From: Acidimicrobiia bacterium
Lineage (GTDB): Bacteria; Actinomycetota; Acidimicrobiia; Acidimicrobiales; AC-14
DNA length: 64,000 nucleotides
Reading direction: 5' to 3'
NCBI GenBank assembly: GCA_023264995.1
Contig: JAHFUR010000005.1
Span: 91,156 to 155,155 of the forward strand
Shown here: positions 10,497 through 19,038 of the stretch, one piece after another
Numbering within the stretch: position 1 is the first letter of the stretch
Layout: each line of letters opens with the position of its first letter
The notes under the pieces: generated by a model
Told to the model about the DNA's origin: nothing
The model's input: only the letters and a program-made list of their open reading frames with translations
The model's database searches: none
Translations under genes and position numbers: made by a program

Positions 10497-11504
10497 GTGA
10501 ACACCTCCCTGCTCGACGCGTGCTGGGGTAAGCCCGTCGAGCGGTTGCCGGTGTGGTTCATGCGCCAGGCCGGCCGCTGCTTGCCCGAGTACCGGGCGCT
10601 GCGGGAGAAGCACGGCATGTTCGACATCTTCCGCGCCCCGGAGCTGGCCGCCGAGGTGACCATGCAGCCCGTGCGCCGGCTGGGGGTCGACGCCGCCATC
10701 CTGTTCTCCGACATCGTCGTGCCCCTCGCCGCGGTCGGCATCGAGATCGACCTGCAACCCGGCCCCGTCCTGGCCCGGCCTTTCCGGTCGGCGGCCGACC
10801 TGGCCCGGCTCCGCCCGCTCGAGCCCGAAGCCGACATGCCCTACGTGCTCGACACCGTCCGGCTGCTGGCCGGGGAGCTCGACGTGCCCGTCATCGGCTT
10901 CGCCGGCGCCCCCTTTACCCTGGCCAGCTACCTGGTCGAGGGAGGCTCGTCGAAGACCCTCGGCCGCACCAAGGCGGTCATGCACGCCGATCCCGCCTTC
11001 TGGGCCGAGCTGCTCGACCGGCTGGCCGGCATCGTCGTGGCCTCGCTGCGGGCCCAGGTGGCGGCCGGCGCCCGCGCCGTCCAGGTCTTCGACTCGTGGG
11101 CCGGCTTCCTCAGCCCGGCCGACTACCGGCGCTCGGTGCTCCCCGCCACCCGGAAGATCTTCGCCGGCCTGGCCGACCTGGGCGTGCCCCGCATCCACTT
11201 CGGCGTGGGCACCGGCGAGCTGCTGGAGCTGCTGGCCGAGGCGGGGGCCGACGTCGTCGGCGTCGACTGGCGGGTCCCGCTTGACCGCGCCCGGGCCCGG
11301 CTGGGCGACCACGTCGCCGTGCAGGGCAACCTGGACCCGGCGGTGTGCCTGGCGCCGTGGGAGGTCGTGGCCCGCGAGGCCACCGGCGTCCTCGAGGCCA
11401 ACGGGGGGCGCCCGGGCCACATCTTCAACCTCGGGTGGGGCGTGCTCCCCGAGACCGACCCCGACATCCTGCGCCGGCTGGTCGACTTCGTCCATGGTGA
11501 CTGA
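10497..11504 (+). CDS. hemE: Uroporphyrinogen decarboxylase
   Basis: PVWFMRQAGRCLPEYRALRE; GFAGAPFTLASYLVEGGSSK; GTG start at 10497. Confidence 0.97.
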   Translation: MNTSLLDACWGKPVERLPVWFMRQAGRCLPEYRALREKHGMFDIFRAPELAAEVTMQPVRRLGVDAAILFSDIVVPLAAVGIEIDLQPGPVLARPFRSAADLARLRPLEPEADMPYVLDTVRLLAGELDVPVIGFAGAPFTLASYLVEGGSSKTLGRTKAVMHADPAFWAELLDRLAGIVVASLRAQVAAGARAVQVFDSWAGFLSPADYRRSVLPATRKIFAGLADLGVPRIHFGVGTGELLELLAEAGADVVGVDWRVPLDRARARLGDHVAVQGNLDPAVCLAPWEVVAREATGVLEANGGRPGHIFNLGWGVLPETDPDILRRLVDFVHGD

Positions 11505-12414
11505 CCGGACGGCGCCGGTCGGCGTCCTGCTCATGGCATACGGCACGCCGGCGGCGCCGGCCGACGTCGAGGCGTACTACACCCATGTCCGGCGAGGACG
11601 GCCGCCCACCGAGGAACAGTTGGCCGACCTTCGCCGGCGCTATGAGGCCATCGGCGGCACGTCGCCCCTCCTGGCCCGCACTCGGGAGCAGGCGGCCGGG
11701 CTCCAGGCCGCCCTGGGCGACGGCTACCACGTCGAGCTGGGCATGAAGCATGCGCCACCGTTCATCGAGGACGGCGTGGCCGCCCTGGTCGCCGCGGGGA
11801 TGACCCGGATCGTCGGCCTGGTGCTCGCGCCGCACTACTCGGCCCTGTCGGTGGGCGAGTACGCCACGCGGGCCGAGGCCGCCGCGGCCGGCGCCGGCGC
11901 GGCCCTGACCATGGTGCGGTCCTGGCACCTGGCCCCGGGCTACCTCGACCTGCTGGCCGGCTTCGTCCGGGCCGAGCTGGCCGGCCTCAGCGCCGAGCCG
12001 GTCGAGGTGGTCTTCACTGCCCACAGCCTGCCGACGCGCATCCTCGCCCTGGGCGACCCCTACCCCGACCAGCTCGCCGAGACGGCCCGGGCGGTCGCCG
12101 GCCGAGCCGGCGTGGGCCGGTGGTCGGTCGGGTGGCAGAGCGCGGGCCGCACACCCGAACCGTGGATCGGGCCCGACGTGCTCACCGTCCTGCCAGCGCT
12201 CGTCGAGGCCGGCGCCGCCGGCGTGGTCGTGTGCGCCGCCGGGTTCGTGTCCGACCACTTGGAGGTCCTCTACGACCTCGACATCGAGGCCCGGGCCGCG
12301 GCCGACCGGCTGGGGCTGGCCTTCACCCGCACCCCGTCACTGAACGCCCAGCCCGAGTTCTGCGCCACCCTCGCCGAGGTCGTCCGGGGTGTGGACGTGG
12401 GGCGCGATGCCTGA
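11494..12414 (+). CDS. hemH: Ferrochelatase (coproporphyrin ferrochelatase type)
   Basis: GVLLMAYGTPAAPADVEAYYTHVRRGRPPTEEQLADLRRRYEAIGGTSPL; FTAHSLP; FVSDHLEVLYDLD. Confidence 0.95.
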   Translation: MVTDRTAPVGVLLMAYGTPAAPADVEAYYTHVRRGRPPTEEQLADLRRRYEAIGGTSPLLARTREQAAGLQAALGDGYHVELGMKHAPPFIEDGVAALVAAGMTRIVGLVLAPHYSALSVGEYATRAEAAAAGAGAALTMVRSWHLAPGYLDLLAGFVRAELAGLSAEPVEVVFTAHSLPTRILALGDPYPDQLAETARAVAGRAGVGRWSVGWQSAGRTPEPWIGPDVLTVLPALVEAGAAGVVVCAAGFVSDHLEVLYDLDIEARAAADRLGLAFTRTPSLNAQPEFCATLAEVVRGVDVGRDA

Positions 12415-13792
12415 ACCGAGGCGGGTCGCCGTGGTCGGCGGGGGCATCACCGGCCTGGCCACCGCCTACTTCCTGCGCCAGTCCGGCCTCGACGTCACCC
12501 TCATCGAGGCCGGCGACAGCCTGGGCGGGAAGATCCAGACCCTCGAGCTGGCCGGCGTCCCGGTCGAGGCCGGGCCCGACACCTTCCTGGCCCGGGTCCC
12601 GTGGGCCGTGGACCTCTGCCGCCAGCTCGGCCTGGGCGACGACCTCGTCGCCCCGGCCACGGGGAAGGCGTGGCTCTGGATCGGTGACCGCCTCCGGCCC
12701 CTGCCCGAGCGCCACGTCCTGGGCGTGCCCACCGCCCTCCGCCCCCTGGTCCGCTCCGCTGTGCTGTCGCCGGCCGGGGTGGCCCGGGCCGCCCTCGACC
12801 TGGTGCTCCCGCCGACCTCGGCCGGGCCCGACCCGTCGGTAGCCGCCGTCGTCGGCCGGCGCATGGGCCGCCAGGTCGTCGACCGCCTGGTCGACCCGCT
12901 GGTCGGCGGCATCAACGCCGGCCGGGCCGACATGCTCAGCCTGGCCGCCACCGCCCGCCCCATCGCCGACGGCGCGGCCCGGTCCCGCAGCCTGGTGCTC
13001 GGGCTCCGCCGGGCGGCGCCGGGGCCGGGCGGGCCGGTGTTCCTCGGCCTGGTCGGGGGCCTGCACCGCCTGGTCGACCGGCTGGCCGAGGAGGCCGGCG
13101 CCGCCGACGTCCGCACCGCCACGACCGTCACCGCCATCGCCACCGGGGCCGGCGGGTACAAGGTCGAGTGCGCCCCCGGGCCCCATGTCGAAGTCGAGAC
13201 GGTGGTCCTGACCGTCCCGTCGTTCGCGGCCGCCGGGATGCTGGCGGCGCTCTCGCCGCTGAGCGCCGGGCACCTGGGCGCCATCCGCCATGCGTCGGTC
13301 GTCACCGCCACCCTGGCCTACGCACCGTCGGCACTGGCCCGTCCCCTGGAGGGCGCCGGCATGCTCGTGCCGCGCGTCGAAGGCCGGCTCATCACGGCCT
13401 GCACCTGGTCGACCACCAAGTGGCCGGCGCTGGCGGCAAGCGGCATGGTGCTGCTGCGGGCCTCGGCCGGGCGCGACGGCGACAGCCGGGCCATGGACCT
13501 CGACGACACCGAGCTGGTACGCCGGGTGCACGGTGAGCTGGCCGAGGCACTCGGGTTGCGCGAACCCCCGCAGGCGTCACTCGTGTCGCGCTGGGCGCGG
13601 GGCTTCCCTCAGTACGACGTCGGCCACCAGGCCCGGGTCGACGCCATCGAAGCCGCGCTGGCCGCTGACGCGCCGGGCGTACTGGTGGCCGGCGCCTCCT
13701 ACCGAGGCCTGGGCATCGCCGCCTGCGTGGAGCAAGCCCGACGGGCCGCTGGGCTGGTCACGGCCCCCGGCCCGGTGGCTGCGCCCGGCTAG
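12407..13792 (+). CDS. hemY: Protoporphyrinogen/coproporphyrinogen oxidase (HemY/CgoX)
   Basis: RRVAVVGGGITGLATAYFLRQSGLDVTLIEAGDSLGGKIQT; overlaps the hemH 3' end; TAG stop at 13790-13792. Confidence 0.95.
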   Translation: MPEPRRVAVVGGGITGLATAYFLRQSGLDVTLIEAGDSLGGKIQTLELAGVPVEAGPDTFLARVPWAVDLCRQLGLGDDLVAPATGKAWLWIGDRLRPLPERHVLGVPTALRPLVRSAVLSPAGVARAALDLVLPPTSAGPDPSVAAVVGRRMGRQVVDRLVDPLVGGINAGRADMLSLAATARPIADGAARSRSLVLGLRRAAPGPGGPVFLGLVGGLHRLVDRLAEEAGAADVRTATTVTAIATGAGGYKVECAPGPHVEVETVVLTVPSFAAAGMLAALSPLSAGHLGAIRHASVVTATLAYAPSALARPLEGAGMLVPRVEGRLITACTWSTTKWPALAASGMVLLRASAGRDGDSRAMDLDDTELVRRVHGELAEALGLREPPQASLVSRWARGFPQYDVGHQARVDAIEAALAADAPGVLVAGASYRGLGIAACVEQARRAAGLVTAPGPVAAPG

Positions 13793-15581
13793 CTACTTCC
13801 TGGTGAAGAAGTCGGACCGGAAACCGTTGCAGGACAACGGTTTGCGCTCCTGAGGATCCCCCAGTTCCGACCCGAATGTCGTCATGATGGCCTCAACCCC
13901 TTATTGCGGAAGGGATTGAGACCATCGTGTACAGAACCTACGGCCCCGGGCCGAGCCTGTGGGAGTCGTTGTTGCCCGAGCCGGCGTTGCGGATGCCGGC
14001 CGAGCTGGTCCGGGTGGATGCGTTGCTGGACGATCCGGTGTTCTTCGAGCCGTTCCGGCCGTTCTTCCATCCCGTCGCCGGCCGGCCCTCCACGCCGATC
14101 GAGACCTACCTGCGCCTCATGTTCCTGAAGTACCGCTACAAGCTCGGCTTCGAGTCGCTGTGCCGGGAGGTGGCCGACTCCGTGTCGTGGTCGAGGTTCT
14201 GCCGCATCCCCCTGGGCGGTCGGGTGCCGGATGCCTCGACGCTCAAGAAGCTCACCACCCGGTGCGGGGAAACCGCGGTGGCCGCCCTCAACCATGCGCT
14301 GCTGGCCAAGGCCGCGCAGGCCAAGGTGCTCAGGACCGACAAGGTCAGAGGCGACACCACCGTCGTCCCCGCCGACGTGGCCTACCCGACCGACTCGGGG
14401 CTCATGGCCCGGGGGGTGGCCCGCATGGTCGCCCTGGTGGCGGTGCTGCACGGCCTGGGCCTGGCGTCGCGCACCACGATGCGCGACCGGGGCCGCTCCC
14501 TGCGCCGGCGGGCCCATGACATCGGGGCCTGGCTGCGCCGGCGCTCCGACGAGGCGAAGGAGGAGGCCAAGGCCATCACCGGCGAGATGGCGACGATCGC
14601 CGAACTGTCCCTCGCCGAGGCCCGCCACGTGGCCACCAACGCCCGCCGGGGCATCGCCAAGGCCGGGGACCGGGCGAGCGGCAAGGCCAGGGCGACGCTG
14701 GCCGAACTGGAGCTGACGATCGCCCGGCTGGAGCGGGTGGTCGACCAGACCAAGCTGCGCCTGGCCGGCACGATGCCCGAGGGCTCGACCCGCCTGGTCA
14801 GCCTGCACGACCCCGACGCCCGGCCCATCGCCAAGGGACGCCTGGGCCGGCCGGTGGAGTTCGGCTACCTGGCCCAGGTGCTCGACAACGCCGACGGGGT
14901 GGTGCTCGACCACCGCGTCATGGTCGGCAACCCCCCGGACGGGCCGTTGCTGGCTCCGGCGATCGCCCGCATCAAGGCCCTCGCCGGTCGGGCCCCCAGA
15001 GCGGTCACCGCCGACCGTGGCTACGGCGAGGCCAAGGTCCAGGTCGCTCTCGAAGAACTCGGCGTCAAGGTCGTGGCCATCGTGCGCAAGGGCCGCCCGG
15101 GCGCCGCCCGCCAGCAGGTCCAGCGCCGGCGCAGCTTCGTCAAGCTCATCAAGTGGCGCACCGGCTGTGAGGCCCGCGTCGCCTGCATGAAGCGCGACTT
15201 CGGCTGGTCCCGCAGTCTCATGGACGGCATCGACGGGACCCGCACCTGGTGCGGCTGGGGCGTGCTGGTTCACAACTCGGTCAAGATCAGCGGCCTTCTC
15301 GACGCCAAGGACCAGCCCCCGGCGCCCACGCCGCCACGCCCTTCGTCACCTCGTCCCGGCGCAGCCAAGGCACCACCACGAACTGATCCACCACGCCGCC
15401 TACCGCTCTCTGCCTGACCTCCGCCCTCCGTCCCGGCCACCGCGCCTCTCCGAGCCCGATCAGGGCAACGAGGGAGCGGAAAGGCCCGGAGGACGGACGC
15501 AGGACAGGGAAATTCGCCCTCGGAGGGCGCGTTCACGGCGCGTGGGCCGGCGTCCCCGTCCAGTTCTTCACTAGGAAGTAG
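13793..15581 (+). mobile_element. Complete IS element, IS5/ISNCY-like, flanked by 4-bp CTAG target duplication (13789-13792 and 15582-15585)
   Basis: Terminal inverted repeats CTACTTCCTGGTGAAGAAGT / CTACTTCCTAGTGAAGAACT (18/20 identical) and matching CTAG flanks, all read directly; one intact transposase inside. Confidence 0.93.
13927..15417 (+). CDS. DDE transposase with InsH/DUF772-type N-terminal domain
   Basis: PFFHPVAGRPSTPIETYLRLMFLKYRYKLGFESLCREVADSVSWSRFCRIPLGGRVPDASTLKKL; RTDKVRGDTTVV; RAVTADRGYGEAKV. Confidence 0.92.
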   Translation: MYRTYGPGPSLWESLLPEPALRMPAELVRVDALLDDPVFFEPFRPFFHPVAGRPSTPIETYLRLMFLKYRYKLGFESLCREVADSVSWSRFCRIPLGGRVPDASTLKKLTTRCGETAVAALNHALLAKAAQAKVLRTDKVRGDTTVVPADVAYPTDSGLMARGVARMVALVAVLHGLGLASRTTMRDRGRSLRRRAHDIGAWLRRRSDEAKEEAKAITGEMATIAELSLAEARHVATNARRGIAKAGDRASGKARATLAELELTIARLERVVDQTKLRLAGTMPEGSTRLVSLHDPDARPIAKGRLGRPVEFGYLAQVLDNADGVVLDHRVMVGNPPDGPLLAPAIARIKALAGRAPRAVTADRGYGEAKVQVALEELGVKVVAIVRKGRPGAARQQVQRRRSFVKLIKWRTGCEARVACMKRDFGWSRSLMDGIDGTRTWCGWGVLVHNSVKISGLLDAKDQPPAPTPPRPSSPRPGAAKAPPRTDPPRRLPLSA

Positions 15582-15962
15582 CTAGAACTGGTCCAGCAGG
15601 TCCGCCAGATCATTGATGAGGTCAGCGAACCGATCGCCGAAGTCGTCCAGCCGGTCGATCAAGCGGCGGATCTCGTCGTGCAGACCGCTGTACTGCACTG
15701 GCATCGTCGGCGGCGGGGTACTCGTCGGCGGGGGCATCGTGGGCGGCGGGGTGGTCGTCGGCACGGGCATCGTCGGCGGCGGGATCGTCGGGTTGGGGAA
15801 CACCGGCAGCGTCGGCGGCGGGATCGTGAACGTCGGGAACGTGAAATCGGGCGGGAGCGTCGGCGGCGGGGGGATCTGGGCAACGGCCGACGAGCGCGCC
15901 AGCCCCGCCACTCCCGCACCGACAGCCGCCAACACCGCCATGCGCCGACGCCACGCCTGCAT
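15582..15962 (-). CDS. Secreted Pro/Thr-rich low-complexity protein with C-terminal amphipathic helix
   Basis: Signal-like MQAWRRRMAVLAAVGAGVAGLARSSAVAQ, then IPPPPTLPPDFTFPTFTIPPPTLPVFPNPTIPPPTMPVPTTTPPPTMPPPTSTPPP, then LHDEIRRLIDRLDDFGDRFADLINDLADLLDQF. Confidence 0.6.
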   Translation of the reverse strand: MQAWRRRMAVLAAVGAGVAGLARSSAVAQIPPPPTLPPDFTFPTFTIPPPTLPVFPNPTIPPPTMPVPTTTPPPTMPPPTSTPPPTMPVQYSGLHDEIRRLIDRLDDFGDRFADLINDLADLLDQF

Positions 15963-16198
15963 CCCCGACCTCCCTGGCCGACCGCGAACAGCCCGGACAC
16001 TACCATCACGAGCCTCTCGGGACCGTAGGTTCGGGAAATGAGCGACGCCAAGGCGGTGCTCCATCGTGGGACGGCACCGACGCGGGCCATGGTCGGCCGA
16101 CCAAATGTCCGACGGGCCGGCGTGGGCGGTCCGGCAGATGAGCGACGAAGCACTGGCGGTGATCTCCGCCATCCCACGCATCTGGGCAGGTCAGACGC

Positions 16199-16240
16199 GA
16201 TGCGAATGTGCAGTACCGAATTCGCATCTAGATGCGAATT
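16199..16240. promoter_or_regulatory. 22-bp perfect palindrome AATTCGCATCTAGATGCGAATT (16219-16240) plus an extra GATGCGAAT half-site (16199-16207)
   Basis: Direct reading; three copies of the GATGCGAAT word in the region upstream of the 16358 gene. Confidence 0.65.
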
Positions 16241-16357
16241 AGATACACACAAACGGGTTCTATTGCTTCCGTAGTCCTTCCCAGGTGAAACTCAGGCAGG
16301 GGTGGGCTCCCGACTGGCGTGGAAACGCCCTAAGCGAAAAGGTGGGTAACACTGCTC

Positions 16358-16951
16358 ATGAACCTCCGCAAGAAGGTCACGACCGTCTTCGGCGCAGCCG
16401 CGGCTGCTTCGGTCATCGCTGGCGCAGCGGCTTTCGCCTGCACCAACCTGGCCACCCTCAACCTGTCCAGCACCGCTGGCAAGGCGGGCGACTCCGTCAC
16501 CGTCACCGGCTCGTCCTTCAAGGTCAACACGGCCAACGTGTCGGCTTCGGACCCGGTCGTCCTGCGTTGGAACGGCACCGAGGGCACGCAGCTCGCCTCC
16601 GTGACCCCCGACAAGGCCGGCAACATCTCCGCCACCTTCGCCATCCCCGAGGGCCAGCCCGGCTACTACGTGATCGTGGCCACGCAGAAGGACGCCAAGG
16701 GCGTTGACGCCTACGGCACCCCGGCTCGTGCCTCCTTCCAGATCCTCGGCGCCAACGGCCAGTCCGTTGTCACCCCGGTTGCTTCCTCCGCTGGCTCGAC
16801 GGTTGCTTCCTCCCCGTCGTCCTCCGGCATCATCGCCCTGACCGTCGGCCTCGGCGCCCTCGGTCTCGCCCTGTTCGGCGCTGGCTTCGTGGCCTTCGTC
16901 CGTCAGGCCCGCCGCCGTGACGTCCCCGTCACCGCTTCGGTGCGCAAGTAA
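16358..16951 (+). CDS. Exported, C-terminally membrane-anchored Ig-like (TIG/IPT-type) protein
   Basis: Signal peptide MNLRKKVTTVFGAAAAASVIAGAAAFACTN; GKAGDSVTVTGSSF...; C-terminal TM GLGALGLALFGAGFVAFVRQARRR. Confidence 0.7.
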   Translation: MNLRKKVTTVFGAAAAASVIAGAAAFACTNLATLNLSSTAGKAGDSVTVTGSSFKVNTANVSASDPVVLRWNGTEGTQLASVTPDKAGNISATFAIPEGQPGYYVIVATQKDAKGVDAYGTPARASFQILGANGQSVVTPVASSAGSTVASSPSSSGIIALTVGLGALGLALFGAGFVAFVRQARRRDVPVTASVRK

Positions 16952-16979
16952 CTAGCAACACGAAGTAGGTAGTTCGGAC

Positions 16980-17007
16980 CTCTGCCGGGCCTTCGGGCCC
17001 GGCAGAG
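16980..17007 (+). terminator. 12-bp GC stem with TTCG tetraloop
   Basis: CTCTGCCGGGCC-TTCG-GGCCCGGCAGAG, 29 nt after the 16358 gene; no T-tract. Confidence 0.75.
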
Positions 17008-17030
17008 CCGCGTCTGGGGCCCGGACGACG

Positions 17031-17078
17031 AACCGGTGACGCCGGCGGCGGGCACCGCCCCCAGATCCGTCACCAGTT
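17031..17078. repeat. 48-bp palindrome-ended element, left copy
   Basis: AACCGGTGACG...CGTCACCAGTT; inverted relative to the copy at 19959-20006 (perfect 23-bp match CGCCCCCAGATCCGTCACCAGTT). Confidence 0.85.
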
Positions 17079-17190
17079 GGGCCGCAGGGCCGGCGCCGGG
17101 ACGCGAATGATCCCCCTCACCGGATGATCTCTAAGGGGTGGGCAACCTGCAAAGAGTTCAGCGTTGAGGAGGATCGAACATGAGTATTCC

Positions 17191-18240
17191 ATGAGAGCGG
17201 GGGTCGGCGCTCGTGGGCAAGGATGCGGCGTGGACGTGCCCCGGTTCCTCCCCATGCTGGCCGGCGGGACCGGCATCCCGCCGAACTCCAAGGCCTACCT
17301 CCTGGAGCCGAAGCTGGACGGCCAGCGGGTGATGGCCTACGTCGAGGCCGGCGGTGTCGTCCTCACCAACCGGCGGGGCGGCGAGATCACCGCCACCTAC
17401 CCCGAGCTGGCCGGCCTGGCCGCCGCCCTCGCCCCCCACCAGGCCGCCCTCGACGGCGAGATGGTCACCTTCGACGCCCAGGGCCAGACCAGCTTCCAGC
17501 GGCTCCAGCGCCGGATGCACGTCGCCCAACCCGGCGCCCGCCTGGTGGCCGAGACGCCGGCGGTGTTCGTGGCCTTCGACGTCCTGTGGCTCGACGGTGA
17601 GCAGCTCGTCGACCACCCCCAGACCGCCCGCCGCGCCATCCTCGACGCCCTGGCCATCAAGGGGCCGGCGTGGCAGACGGCCCCGGTGGTCGACGCCAGC
17701 CCGGAGGAGTTCCTGGAGGTGTGCCGCCAGCTCGGCCTCGAGGGGTTCATGGCCAAGCGCCGCGACGCGCCCTACCAGGTGGGCCGGCGCTCCATGGCGT
17801 GGTGGAAGGTCAAGTGCGGCCGCCGGCGGGAGTTCGTGGTCGGCGGGTGGTCCGCCGGCCAGGGGAGCAGGCAGGCGAGCATCGGGTCGCTGGCCGTCGG
17901 CTGCTACGACACCGCCGACCCGGCCACCCAGCGCCTGTTCTACGTGGGCCAGGCCGGCTCGGGCCTGAACGACGAGATGATCCGCCAGCTCATGGCCCTG
18001 TTCGCCCAGATCGAGGTGCCGGCGCCACCGTTCGTGAACCCGCCGGCCACCGGCCTCCATTGGGCCCGCCCCCTCCTCGTCACCGAGGTGGCCTACACCG
18101 AGGTGACCGAGACGGGGACCCTGCGCCAGCCGTCGATCAAGGGCCTGCGCACCGACGTGATCGCCGGCGAGGTGACCTGGGACGACGAGATCGCCGGGCG
18201 TTTCGCCGGTTTTGGGAACGGGCCGGCCGGTCCGACGTAG
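17191..18240 (+). CDS. ATP-dependent DNA ligase (LigD ligase-domain type, stand-alone)
   Basis: Ligase motif EPKLDGQRVMAYVEAGGVVLTNRRGGEIT; EGFMAKRRDAPYQVGRRSMAWWKVKC; next to Ku. Start codon uncertain (ATG 17191 or GTG about 17230). Confidence 0.88.
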   Translation: MRAGVGARGQGCGVDVPRFLPMLAGGTGIPPNSKAYLLEPKLDGQRVMAYVEAGGVVLTNRRGGEITATYPELAGLAAALAPHQAALDGEMVTFDAQGQTSFQRLQRRMHVAQPGARLVAETPAVFVAFDVLWLDGEQLVDHPQTARRAILDALAIKGPAWQTAPVVDASPEEFLEVCRQLGLEGFMAKRRDAPYQVGRRSMAWWKVKCGRRREFVVGGWSAGQGSRQASIGSLAVGCYDTADPATQRLFYVGQAGSGLNDEMIRQLMALFAQIEVPAPPFVNPPATGLHWARPLLVTEVAYTEVTETGTLRQPSIKGLRTDVIAGEVTWDDEIAGRFAGFGNGPAGPT

Positions 18241-18249
18241 CATCTCAGT

Positions 18250-19038
18250 GTGCCCAGGCCCATCTGGAGTGGCGCCATCAGCTTCGGGCTGGTGAACGTG
18301 CCGGTGAAGGTGTTCAGCGCCACGTCGTCGAAGGACGTCCGCTTCCACCAGCTCGACGGCACGTCGAACTCCCGCATCAAGCAGAAGCGGGTCTCGGTCG
18401 CCACCGGCGAGGAAGTGCCGTACGAGAACCTCATCAAGGCCTACGAGATCTCGCCGGACAACTACGTCACCATCACCCCCGAGGAGCTCGACGCCCTCGA
18501 CCCCAAGGCCACCAAGACCATCGACATCGAGGACTTCGTCGACCTCGACCAGATCGACCCCGTCTACTACGAGCGGCCGTACTACCTCGTGCCCGACAAG
18601 GGCGGCCAGAAGGCCTACGCCCTGCTGCGCAACGCCATGCGGGAGACCAACAAGGTCGGCATCGCCCGCGTCGTGCTGCGCACCAAGCAGTACCTGGCCG
18701 CTATCCGCCCGCTGGGCAACGCCCTGGTCATGGAGACCATGCTGTTCGCCGACGAGGTGAACGACCTCGACGAGCTCGACCTGCCCGGCCCCGATGTCGA
18801 CGTCACCGACCGCGAGGAGAAGATGGCCCGGTCGCTCATCGACTCCCTCACCACCGACTTCGAGCCCGAGCGCTACCGCGACGAGTACCGCGACCGCGTC
18901 CTGGCCCTGATCGAGCAAAAGGCGTCGGGGCAGGCCATCGTCATCGAAGAGGCGGCGCAGGAGGCGCCCCGGGTCGTCGACCTCATGGCCGCCCTCGAAG
19001 CCAGCCTGGCCGCGGTGAAGGCCGGCAAGAGCGGGTGA
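18250..19038 (+). CDS. ku: Ku protein (NHEJ)
   Basis: MPRPIWSGAISFGLVNVPVKVFSATSSKDVRFHQLDGTSNSRIKQKRVSVATGEEVPYENLIKAYE. Confidence 0.97.
   Translation: MPRPIWSGAISFGLVNVPVKVFSATSSKDVRFHQLDGTSNSRIKQKRVSVATGEEVPYENLIKAYEISPDNYVTITPEELDALDPKATKTIDIEDFVDLDQIDPVYYERPYYLVPDKGGQKAYALLRNAMRETNKVGIARVVLRTKQYLAAIRPLGNALVMETMLFADEVNDLDELDLPGPDVDVTDREEKMARSLIDSLTTDFEPERYRDEYRDRVLALIEQKASGQAIVIEEAAQEAPRVVDLMAALEASLAAVKAGKSG

Noticed and set aside
15690-15870. Repetitive GTCGGCGGCGGG-type DNA, CRISPR-like at first sight
   Set aside because: Codon-level low complexity encoding PPPT repeats on the minus strand; no regular spacers.
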